Below, in pieces: positions 46,501-54,100 of a stretch of DNA of 64,000 nt. The position numbers were made by a program, and so were the translations under genes. Source of the stretch: Branchiostoma lanceolatum (Eukaryota; Chordata; Leptocardii; Amphioxiformes; Branchiostomatidae); contig NC_089724.1 in NCBI RefSeq assembly GCF_035083965.1, positions 2,384,501 to 2,448,500 of the forward strand, read 5' to 3'. Each line of letters opens with the position of its first letter. Position 1 is the first letter of the stretch. The notes under the pieces are model-generated. The model had not been told where the DNA came from, did no database searches, and saw only the letters and a program-made list of their open reading frames with translations.

Positions 46501-46980
46501 TGGTTCTTCTTGTCCAAGTCTTGCTTTCCGGATTGGACGATGGCCCGTACCTAGGGATGTGTTAATCAGGGTATTAACTATCTATGCGTCCATGCGTCTC
46601 ATACATGCATATCATTTAATACGGATGGTAGTAAAATTCAAAGTGTCGTTACAGTACTGCAAAATTCAACTAAGTACAGGTCCAAAATACCAGATGTCAA
46701 GGTACCGTGGACCTTACTCTAATAAACACATAATACAAATGTATGCTGTTCCATGCTCCACACTGTTCAATTACCCCCTACACGTCCCTAAGCTTACCGT
46801 ATCGTACTGGCCGATGGACGAGGCTGTGTGGAGGTCAATGGGGATGGGATCGAACCCGTCTGTGTCCGTGTTGAGGGAACCCCACCCTCGCCACATGGAC
46901 AGGCTACGGTCCAGGAGTTCGTTCTCGCTGGCTTCATCGCTGGCCTCGTAGGGATACTCCACGTGTTCCGTGCAACTCAT
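34535..46980 (-). CDS. ANKS3: Ankyrin repeat and SAM domain-containing protein 3 (748 aa with the core exons)
   Basis: Exons on the minus strand: 46798-46980, 45635-45872, 44777-44893, 44013-44162, 43076-43302, 41962-42174, 40867-41022, 40375-40491, 39527-39658, 37979-38131, 37015-37128, 35962-36070, 35380-35460, 34535-34791. Phases agree throughout; total 2247 bp. The order matches vertebrate ANKS3: DEASENELLDRSLSMW start, about five ankyrin repeats (residues 48-230; GSWTPLMYACYIGHDNIVNL, TPLILAASCGNESVAYFLLQ, GLTPLCLAAGEGHEIIVQTL), the DDLSSSDEF linker, GYVTF...CFRDVISPIN, a poly-Ser tract, a SAM domain split over two exons (468-530; FEDQDIDLHVFLTLTDNDLK, GPRRKMTSAIARYHS) and a C-terminal coiled coil. 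In vertebrates ANKS3 is a scaffold linking NEK and ANKS6 proteins in cilia and kidney development. Many exon edges here are locally duplicated in introns. An extra usable exon copy is at 40224-40319. Confidence 0.95.
34951..35008 (-). repeat. Copy of the acceptor edge of ANKS3 last exon
   Basis: TTTCCGGGTCGCCCTACTGG, then TCTTCTTGGGAAGCATCGTC and TTCTGG, repeats 34757-34797 (TGTCCGGGTCTCCGCCGTCT etc.) in the upstream intron. Just before it, 34860-34895 matches, inverted, the edge of the 14625-14960 island. Confidence 0.65.
35981..36345 (-). repeat. 91-bp duplicate of ANKS3 exon (coiled-coil region) plus short tandem units
   Basis: 35981-36071 and 36141-36231 look identical over 91 bp, covering most of the exon and its acceptor edge. 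Between and after them GTGGTTAGTAACAGTTTCCA, TGGCAACCTG repeats about five times to 36345. The copy lacks the donor end, so it should not splice as an exon. Identity implies a recent event or gene conversion. Confidence 0.85.
36366..36440 (+). mobile_element. Possible tRNA-derived SINE relic
   Basis: A T-arm-like hairpin CAAGGGTTCAAATCCTTG (B-box GGGTTCAAATCC) follows a weak leader. Other tRNA arms are not convincing. Confidence 0.3.
37231..37500 (-). repeat. Copies of the acceptor edge of ANKS3 exon 37015-37128
   Basis: Three copies carry CTGCTCCTTCAGCTGCTCCG, CCTGCGCATACACCTG and the adjoining AACACAGGTGTGTTAGCACC. The last also has GACAGCCCTCCACCACGCCC. They share exon sequence, acceptor AG and intron, extending the junction into a tandem array. 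Confidence 0.85.
38278..39045. mobile_element. 768-bp inverted-repeat element with TTA target duplication (Harbinger-like MITE)
   Basis: Left end GGCCACAGCAAGTAA, then TTTTATGGATGACATC; the right end is the reverse complement (GATGTCATCCATAAAAATTA, CTTGCTGTGGCC). TTA flanks both sides (38275-38277 and 39046-39048). The interior holds about three copies of a roughly 115-bp unit (CAGAAAACAGCTTGT, ACTACACTGGGTATTCATAT). Its tip GGCCACA is shared with the element at 54858-55028. Confidence 0.85.
39290..39487. repeat. (ATTG)n microsatellites flanking a copy of the ANKS3 SAM-exon donor edge
   Basis: ATTGATTG runs lie at about 39295-39345 and 39405-39487. Between them 39355-39403 (ATGGATACAGAAGTG, CCTCACCTCCTTCAGGTC) repeats 39495-39540, which spans the real exon-intron donor junction. 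Confidence 0.8.
40060..40140 (+). mobile_element. Retroelement 3' tail with (TTGAC)n
   Basis: CAAGGGTTTCGAAGTAAAATAAAGGCCTTGACTTGACTTGAC has the polyadenylation signal and short-repeat tail typical of CR1/L2-type 3' ends. Only the tail is visible. Confidence 0.35.
40224..40319 (-). CDS. ANKS3: Alternative or additional copy of ANKS3 exon 40375-40491
   Basis: A 96-bp segment (32 codons) with an AG acceptor at 40320-40321 and the same GGTATGG-type donor as the 117-bp exon next to it. It is in phase 0 at both ends and encodes KRPPKPDPPLEVLPPLPANV and TTPAPDSEGSTE, against MPDPPLEVLPPLPANI and the same ending in its neighbour. Unlike the other exon-edge copies it keeps both splice sites and frame, so it can be included or used in exchange. 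Inclusion gives 780 aa. Confidence 0.5.
40561..40658. repeat. Hairpin element in an ANKS3 intron
   Basis: ACCAAAAAACAGTTACTCAA, then GCGACTGGATAAAA, pairs with TTTTATCCAGTTGC, TTGAGTAAATGTTTTTTGGT. Arms are about 34 bp and the loop is about 30 bp. A fold-back MITE. Confidence 0.75.
41158..41625 (-). repeat. Three copies of the 5' edge of the ANKS3 poly-Ser exon
   Basis: At about 41158-41242, 41361-41443 and 41562-41625 the string GCTCTTGATAGTCAGAGCGT, TGGACAGAGCGAAGGCACACTG recurs. The first two continue through the acceptor (TCAGCAGCCTGTAAC). They lie in the upstream intron of exon 40867-41022. Confidence 0.85.
41854..42347 (-). repeat. Copies of both edges of ANKS3 exon 41962-42174
   Basis: 41854-41912 repeats the donor side (GGAACTGTCCAAGTCATGTT, CGCTGACGTTGAT). 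42233-42347 repeats the acceptor side including the GGACGGAGGGTGGGGCTGGG string and a CAG acceptor. The latter encodes PHPPSNDPPPQNPAVPNSPG but runs into TGA and lacks the exon's second half, so it is a pseudo-exon. Confidence 0.85.
42817..43064. mobile_element. Long-arm inverted-repeat element, 11 bp from an ANKS3 splice donor
   Basis: Ends CTGAATAAAAAGACTC ... GAGTCTTTTTATTCAG; the arms extend through ACACAACCAA and AGATTTATTCAACCGACGTT. The interior contains AGCAGCAACACCTGTGCTGC and CCGAAACGTCGGTT. A second copy is at 57233-57420. It ends just before the donor of exon 43076-43302. Confidence 0.85.
43655..43710 (-). repeat. Copy of the donor edge of ANKS3 exon 44013-44162
   Basis: CACTGACCCACGATCTTGGA, GTGCCCGTTGATGAGCGCCAGCATG repeats 44006-44050 across the exon-intron boundary, about 350 bp into the intron. 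Next to it 43818-43895 is a fragment of the SINE family at 55625-55945. Confidence 0.8.
44440..44757 (+). mobile_element. Two retroelement 3' ends
   Basis: 44440-44580 carries GCTTTGTCAGCAGGGCTAGC ... CCAATAAATGGTTAG, a UTR-like tail. 44709-44757 (GTAGACCTTAC, then GAGTCGCTGTACTTTTGTTG, TGTCAATAAAGATT) matches the 3' end of the retrotransposon at 5054-5699. Confidence 0.6.
45420..45585 (-). mobile_element. tRNA-derived SINE
   Basis: On the minus strand: A-box TGGCCGAGTGGGTAGAG and B-box GAGTTCGAACCCC, then a body containing TACTGCTTTCTCTGCTTAGC. Related to the deleted copy at 10026-10112. A short fold-back remnant (45236-45295; TGTCTGATAGACATTGAAAC) lies beside it and matches 56125-56160. 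Confidence 0.75.
45947..46560 (-). repeat. Five tandem copies of the acceptor edge of the ANKS3 ankyrin exon 45635-45872
   Basis: Copies near 45947-46011, 46085-46150, 46193-46316, 46375-46440 and 46496-46560 carry TTCTTGTCCAGGTCCTGTTT, the GATTGGACGATGGCCCG string, the CCTAGGG acceptor and GTGTTAATCAGGGTATTA intron. The third copy extends about 60 bp further into the exon (GTTGACGATGTTGTCGTGCC). Spacing is about 120-145 bp. Confidence 0.93.
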
Positions 46981-48161
46981 CCTGGCTGGTACCTGCACTC
47001 CTGATTTTTTTTTTTTTTCAAATCTACCGCTGTGATTCAAGTGGAAGTCTTAGAGGGAGAAGATACCAAACCTGGAGAACATATAGAAAATCAAGGTGAT
47101 GAGATTAGATTAAAGAAACGAGTCTTGACTCAAGAATTTAAGTTACCATAAGTGCGCTACATGTAACAATCTTTTTTTATTTATTTTTTTTTATTTTGAA
47201 CTATTTATGTATTACGGTGGTGATAAGGCATTAGGCCGTTCCCCCCACATGAGTCACCCGGTTCCTGCCCGCGCCAGTCCCGCCCGTTAAGCCCCCTGCA
47301 TACCTGGCCATACCTGACTGGCTCTCAAATTATTCAGGTGTTCCAAACCTTTTGTTGGCGACACAAGAATTCTTAGACATGAAACTAACCTTCGCGCGCT
47401 CTTGTAACCGACTTATAAAAACTCCTCGACTCCTAGAAAGTTATCTTGCAATCATAATTGTTCTTCACTACTTGAAGACCATAAATTCCTTATCATAATT
47501 GCCATAATTATCGAGTTTTGATCAATAAAACCTCCGCACACTTCATAGTCATACATACCTGATCACCTTCCATGTTGTGCCGCGGGGGATGACGGGTAAC
47601 TGTGACCTTTGACTGTTGACCTCCCGTAAGTCGCAGAGGTCACTGCAGACGACATTTTCCCACGTTTGTGATTTTTGCTGCTCTCTGCGCTGTTTTAATC
47701 TTTGCACAGTCACCATATGTTTTCTGGAGAGGTCTTTCCCATTGCACAAGTTCTGATACCGAAAAACGTTATTCTACCTTCTGCTGATAAAGTTGGTTGC
47801 AAAGGTTTTAAAGACTAATCTAAGGTAAGTGGTAGGGCCATGGGGGAGGGGGGTGGTGTATGTTTAGATCAGATCTAACGAAGTTCACGCTATGAAGAGT
47901 ATAAAGGGTGACCCGGGGTGCTTGGCCAAAATCACAGCTTTCCTTTACAATACAGATACAAAAAGTTTGAAAAACAACACATAATCTCTTCTTAGAAGTA
48001 ATGTATTACTATCAATACATTTATTTCTTTGGCTAATTTACCGTTAAATGTCCATGCAGCCTTAAATGTGTATACCTAACAAACCTCTTATGCATCCTTT
48101 TTGTTTTGCTCCACAGACCGGTATGGTTGACAGATAGCGGCATTCACTGCTGAATATCAGG
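46981..48161. promoter_or_regulatory. Bidirectional upstream region of ANKS3 and IMMP1L, with a putative ANKS3 5' UTR exon
   Basis: About 1.2 kb between divergent start codons. A minus-strand segment 47559-47760 ends in a GTGATCAG|GTATGTATG donor and could be a 5' UTR exon spliced to the ANKS3 first coding exon (acceptor near 47003). A SINE fragment (GGGTGACCCGGGGTGCTTGG) is at 47895-47935. No TATA box is obvious. Confidence 0.4.
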
Positions 48162-51100
48162 ATGTTCTCCTCGCGACTGCGGGCGGCTGCGTGGAAGGCT
48201 GCAGCAGTCGTCGGCTACGCAGTCCAGTACGGCTGCATCGCTCACTGTACACTGGAGTATGCAGCGGACTTCATCGTTGTAAGTTTGTTTGTTTGTTTGT
48301 TTTGCATACCAGGGTAACTGCCTCATTGCATAACACACTAGGTTTGTAGTGAACAGTACACGCTGCATATCTGGACATATTTATTTGATCCACTCACATG
48401 GGGATGGACCCCTACTCTTTGCGAACTGTTGTGGGTTCTTTTACATGTAATGATGTATGTGCTTTTGTACAAGCTCTGACCTCAAACAAAGGACCCCCAT
48501 TTAATGTCCTATCCAAGGATGCCTTAAGCCTCTAACTGAAGCTAGGTACTCATATTCACCTGTCAGTGAGTAAAGTGAGGAAATTTGAGAAGGTAAGAGA
48601 GATGAGAAAGTTGTAAAGCCTATGATCACATGACTTCATTGTTGATTATATCATATTATTAAGCAAAACTGAAAACTAAAAATATAGCTTTGCTTGTATT
48701 CAAATTTGTTTCTTCAGTGTTCGGGCCCTTCCATGGAGCCGACCATCCACACCCAGGACATCCTCATCACAGAGAAGTTCAGCGTCATGCTGAAGACTGT
48801 GGATGTGTGAGTCATTCATCTGTGTCATTGAAACACACATATTAGATATAGTCTGAACACATTCAAGAACTCATCTTCATAAAAGTATTTGGTATTTAGA
48901 TACAGTATTTTCATTCATTTGTCATTTTTTTGAGAATGTATATTGTTTTGACCACAGACTTAAAACATGGTGGAAACCTGTTTGAATTATTTTGACTGAC
49001 TTGACTTACTAGCAAACATCAAAGAAGCTAAGATAAACTTAATGCCGATGCGTTGTTTTAACACCACTGTAAATACTTTTAAATGTGTAATGTCTTATGT
49101 GGAAACCAAGACAGTGCAATATACCTTATGAACAGAAGGCACAATTCAGCCTTTGGCTTCGATGCATTTTTATCAATAAACCATTTTGATTGATTGATCG
49201 ATTAAACCTACTATCCATACCTACTGCAAGATTAAATGAAATGAAATAAAAATGACTGAATTTCCAATAAGTGACAAACTTTGAACTTGTCACTGCATGT
49301 TGTGTATAACAAAATTAGATAACAATCTTGCGTCATTGATCTGAGTGTGATCTGCAGGTAGATGACTAAATAAAACTAAATTGTCTTCAACCTGACAGTG
49401 CCCTTTTATTAAGAATTAAAGTACTTACTAAGCTTTTTTCAAGTCTTTGGTATCACCCAGCCAGGATATGAACCCCTGATGTTCCAGTTGCATTTGTGTT
49501 TTTCTCTAGGGGTGATGTGGTGATCGCCAGGTCTCCCACCAACCCGAACATCTTCATCTGTAAGAGAGTGGCGGGGATGGAGGGGGACAAGGTCTGCCTC
49601 AACCCCGGGTCCTTCATCAAGAAGTACAGATGGGTAAGTTCACGGTGAAACTGATAGGGGGCTCTGCTGTACTGTGTGTTCATGTATGTCATGATGTAAA
49701 GTTGATATGTTTGACAAAGCCCGCCTCAACTCTGGGCCATTCATTAAGAAATACAGATGGGTCAGCTCACCATAAAACCAACAAGAGGTGCTGCTATACG
49801 GTGTGTGACTGTTTGAAGAAGTCTGCCTCCTTGACTTAGAATTCTAGTTTTGAATCAATTAGCTATATCACTGCAGCTGGGTTTTTTTCCTACACCTAAG
49901 GAATAAAATACATCACAATATTCTCCGTTTGTCTGTCTGTGTGTGTTTCGCTCTACATGTCTATATCTGCGCTTCTGTCTGTGTCTATTTTAGTTTGTCT
50001 GTGTTTCTTGTCTGTCTGTGCTTCTGCGATATCCATGGCAATATACGTGTAGTACTACACAGAATGGTTGTAGAGCAGAATGGGTAAGGGGGTGAAGTCT
50101 GCCATCCCTGATTGCCATGTTGTTTCTGTTAGGTTCCCCGTGGCCATGTCTGGTTGGTCGGCGACAACATGGCAAACTCCAGCGACTCCCGTGTGTACGG
50201 GGCCGTACCGTACGCGCTGCTGAGGAGCAAGGTCGTCTTCAAGGTCAGATTGCATTTAAAAATACCTACACCACTACACAACACCCATTCTTTCCGCTAC
50301 TTACGATCCACTACTCACGGAGTCACGTGTGCTATCTGCATAACGTGACGTCATCCCAGCGGTGGATGGATCACTCCTTGACATTTAAGACAGATGTCGT
50401 ACGGTCGAAAATTTGGGTAAGTCCAATTTTTGTGTTGGAAATTACAGTTATTACTCGTTTAAGGACCACTAACTTTCTTTCACTATATATATTATCATGT
50501 AAGTCCATCATTTACAAATGTGTTAATGGTGATTCTGCTATTGTTTTGCATCTAATACTGTCTCCCGGCCTAGTTTTCTCATTAAATTTCTGGTGGTCAA
50601 TCAGCACAACGGGTATCTTCCATAGTGCCACGATTGAATGATGATGTTTGAGAAAAGCCACACCTCCAGCATGTTAAAGAACAAAGCACCTTAAGGCCTG
50701 AGAAACTATTAAAAAAAGAGTATAGGTTCCTTCCAATCTAAGTGGGTAGAGAATGCACAGCCTTCATAACCCCTGCTTCTTTTATGGGGTCAGTTAGTCC
50801 TCTCTCTGTGTGAGTCATAATGTTTCTGACTAAGGGTGAAGATATGCTGTTCCAGTTCTACAAGTAGTAGTTGTAGTAGTATCCAGTATTTGATTACATC
50901 TGTGTACTGCTGCCGGGGTCCCTGACACGAGTGGACAGCAGTCGGCTAGTCGTCACAGTCCACTCTTCCATGCAGCTCTGTCCAGGGGGTTGACGCTGGT
51001 TAGGCCGCACATCTTAATGCCTTTCCCGGCACACTCCATCCAAGATACTCAATAATATAACCCATAGCCCGGTCTTCAGGCCGTTATGTGAGGAGCTGGG

Positions 51101-54100
51101 GACCATGATTTATCGAGTAAGAATGTCTCCCTCACTGAGTGGGACATGGCAGAAACTTTCCCAACTCATGTACTCCAGGAGTTCTCAGTCCACTCAACCA
51201 AACAGCACATTTGTTTCAATTGTTTGATGCCCTCTTTCCACAAAGTGGAGCATTTATCAGCATGATTTGTGCAACGTTGCGCCAAAGGGTACGTCCAAGG
51301 AGAATTTCAGAGGTTGGACTTAAATTAAAGTTTGGTACTTCAATTATAAGAAGCGGGCAAGGAAATGAAGATGGGTTTGCAGTGCGGTACTACGCGGACG
51401 TTTTTCCGCTGATAAGTTGCCCGAGAATGGCTTCCCTTGTTATAGCTGTAATGTTATCTACTCACAAAGGGGAAGTAGACAGTCTGCTTGCCTCGTTAAC
51501 CTAATTAGCTGTCATTGTACTTTCATTCTGTGTTAGTTTTCATTAATTTCTGTCCCCTACTTTTAGCCTCGATATCTAAAGCGACAGTCTTACATGAAAT
51601 GAAGTATATGAAAAAGACTTTATCTGCATCCAGGAACAGATTTACAAACAGGATAGTCCGTACCTGGATCGTTCAAAAAGCAAGACAAGTTGAATAGTTC
51701 AAATACCCTCTTTCAACGATCGGCATGCTTTCCTTTTTTCCAATGCACTTTTTTCCCAATAAGTAACAATAATGCCACAAATATAGACTAATCATCATTT
51801 TATTTCATTTGTATATTTTACCAGTGAGAAATCACTGACTGTTAGTGACTTTTGAAGTAAAAGGAGCTAGAATAAACACATTCGAAGTGCTTTACTACCA
51901 GTAACATCTTTTGTAAGGAAGACAGCATAAGAATATTTATTGGCTTAAAAAAAACATCATAAAGTTTTGTTCTCACAATGGGTGTAACCCCTAAAAATAT
52001 GCTGCTTATTATAATTACCTGCTGAACTGATTGGCGTTATTGCCTCTGAGCGGTTTGGGACCCAGTTTGAGGTGATCTACTGGTGCCAATTTAGACCGCC
52101 GTTCGCTGTTTAACAGAAGATGAAGTAAATCAGGAGATGTGTCTTCGTCGCCATGCAGTGGTGAGAGTGGAAGTGTCTGTTGTCCACGCAGGACACCAAT
52201 TATCCAACGTGTATTACAAGTTGTAAATGAGCCCCGATCCATCAATGTAGAACTACATCCTGCTCAATGGTCCATCACACAATGCCACAATTACTGTAAA
52301 ATGCAGAAATATTTGCGGTGGTTTATGTTTGCAGTTTTGCGGCGACCGTTTTACCGCGATCCAAAACCACCGCAAACATTCCATTTTCCCCATAGCGCGA
52401 AATAAAAACCATGCAAATTTAAATGCATTTATAGTTTATAATTATACTGTTTAATCTTTTACGGTTGTTGACCTTCATGTTTGTTTTAAAGTGCCCTCTT
52501 CACCATACATAATAAGTCTCCGTTGTTATATTACTACATAGTAGCCTAAGATTGTTTCAGCTGAAAACGACTGGTTCTCAGACTTTAAAAAAAATGATTA
52601 GACAGTTTGTGCCTAATGGTTCAGCATACTGTAGGGCTGGCTCGTTTATTTTCGTGGGTACCTATAGTTACAGAGAATGGGATTTTGCATTAATCACTTT
52701 TAGATACATCGAAAATGTTTGCGCCCGTCCCTGGTGTCGTTCGGCGCCCGTCCCTAGCGTCCCCGGGCGGCGCCTGGAACCCGGCGGGGAGCCCGCGCGG
52801 ACGCTGTCCAAGACGTCTGGGACGTTTTCTACGGCGTCAACGACGCCGTCAAATGAGCCAATCTAGACGCGTCCGGCGTTTTTCAGGCCGTTCAGACCGT
52901 CCAAGACGTGTCATCAAGAGATTTACAACTGAGTCTCGTCCAAGTCGGTCTGCAGTCATAATTCAGGACGCATCGAATTTCAGTGGACGCCCGTCACAGA
53001 CAGCGTTCGGCCGTTTGGGACGGTTTCATTTTCACAGAGGTATATTTGCAATTATGAGTTTTGGGGTAAAGTCCGGATCTCAATACACATAATGTATGGG
53101 AGTGAATATAGCCAGATACAATTTGTAAGCTCTCCTATGAGCCTTCTGTTTTCACCTTGACCCTTAAGTGGAATTTAAAATGGAAAAACTGACTGGTTTA
53201 GTTACATGTACTGCAGCTATAGCAAGGTGTCACTGCTACCAGATGCAGTCCCAAAAGTATTTAGTACACAGTCATATATGTTGTAGGTGACAAGTTCATG
53301 CTTCAGTGCAGAATTGAACCAGTCAGTTTTGCCCTGAGGAAGATGAGAGGCGGACACCAAAACACTTGTTTGTGTACAAAGAAGTTTGTAAATCAGTGAC
53401 TAGATTGATACAACTACCCACGGAGGTATTTGACACAATTAGTAGTAGTAAAGGAAAAACTCAAATTTCCAAACTAATTTTGTGCCAAGTTTCGTTGGTT
53501 CTGACAGTTTTATGGATGGTCCCCTTAAGATCTAGACTAAGGGAAACAAACATACCTTGTTTTATGTCTGCTTATTTCCCGATAATTTCTCTGGAATAAC
53601 GACATATTCTGTCATTTTTGTGGGTTTTGATGGACTCCTTAGGGGTTCCAAACCACTGCAAAAGGGTAAAATGCAACATTACTCTGTTTTACGATCTGAT
53701 TAGAGATTCTATAGGCATATCTGCTTATTTTGCTTCATTTTCGTAGCAATTACAAAGCATTCTGTCATTTTGGGGTGGTTTTGAAAAGGTCTCACAGCAG
53801 CGTTCCATCTTGTGAAGTGGGAGACTTGTCTATGATTAGACGCGTCAATCATACTTCTGTTAAAAGTTCTTAACGGAGCAAGCTTTCTGGTGATTGCTCC
53901 CCTGATGGGTATAACATCAAACCTGTCAAGTCAACGCTGAACAAACATTCCACCAATTTTTCAGTTCAGTGGACGGACTTGAGTTCAATGAACTCGGTAT
54001 CATGTCCACTGGGTCGGGAAGCAATTAGCACCCAATTGTTTGTAAAATTACATGGCAAGCTGGCCTTAGAGTACATCGTTCACATGCATTTTCAACCAAT

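Noticed and set aside
47549..47749. 66-aa protein-coding exon upstream of ANKS3
   Set aside because: Splicing from its donor would not keep the ANKS3 frame from this ATG; more likely a 5' UTR exon.
50117..50641. 174-aa plus-strand frame over IMMP1L exon 4
   Set aside because: It is in a different frame from the conserved signal-peptidase box E and runs into the intron.
51139..51504. 121-aa plus-strand frame in IMMP1L intron 4
   Set aside because: No recognisable domain; the opposite strand reads as broken retrotransposon-like sequence, which explains it better.
52715..53092. 125-aa Arg-rich reading frame
   Set aside because: It reflects the CGTCC/GACG word composition of a CpG-rich island; no conserved residues or splice context.
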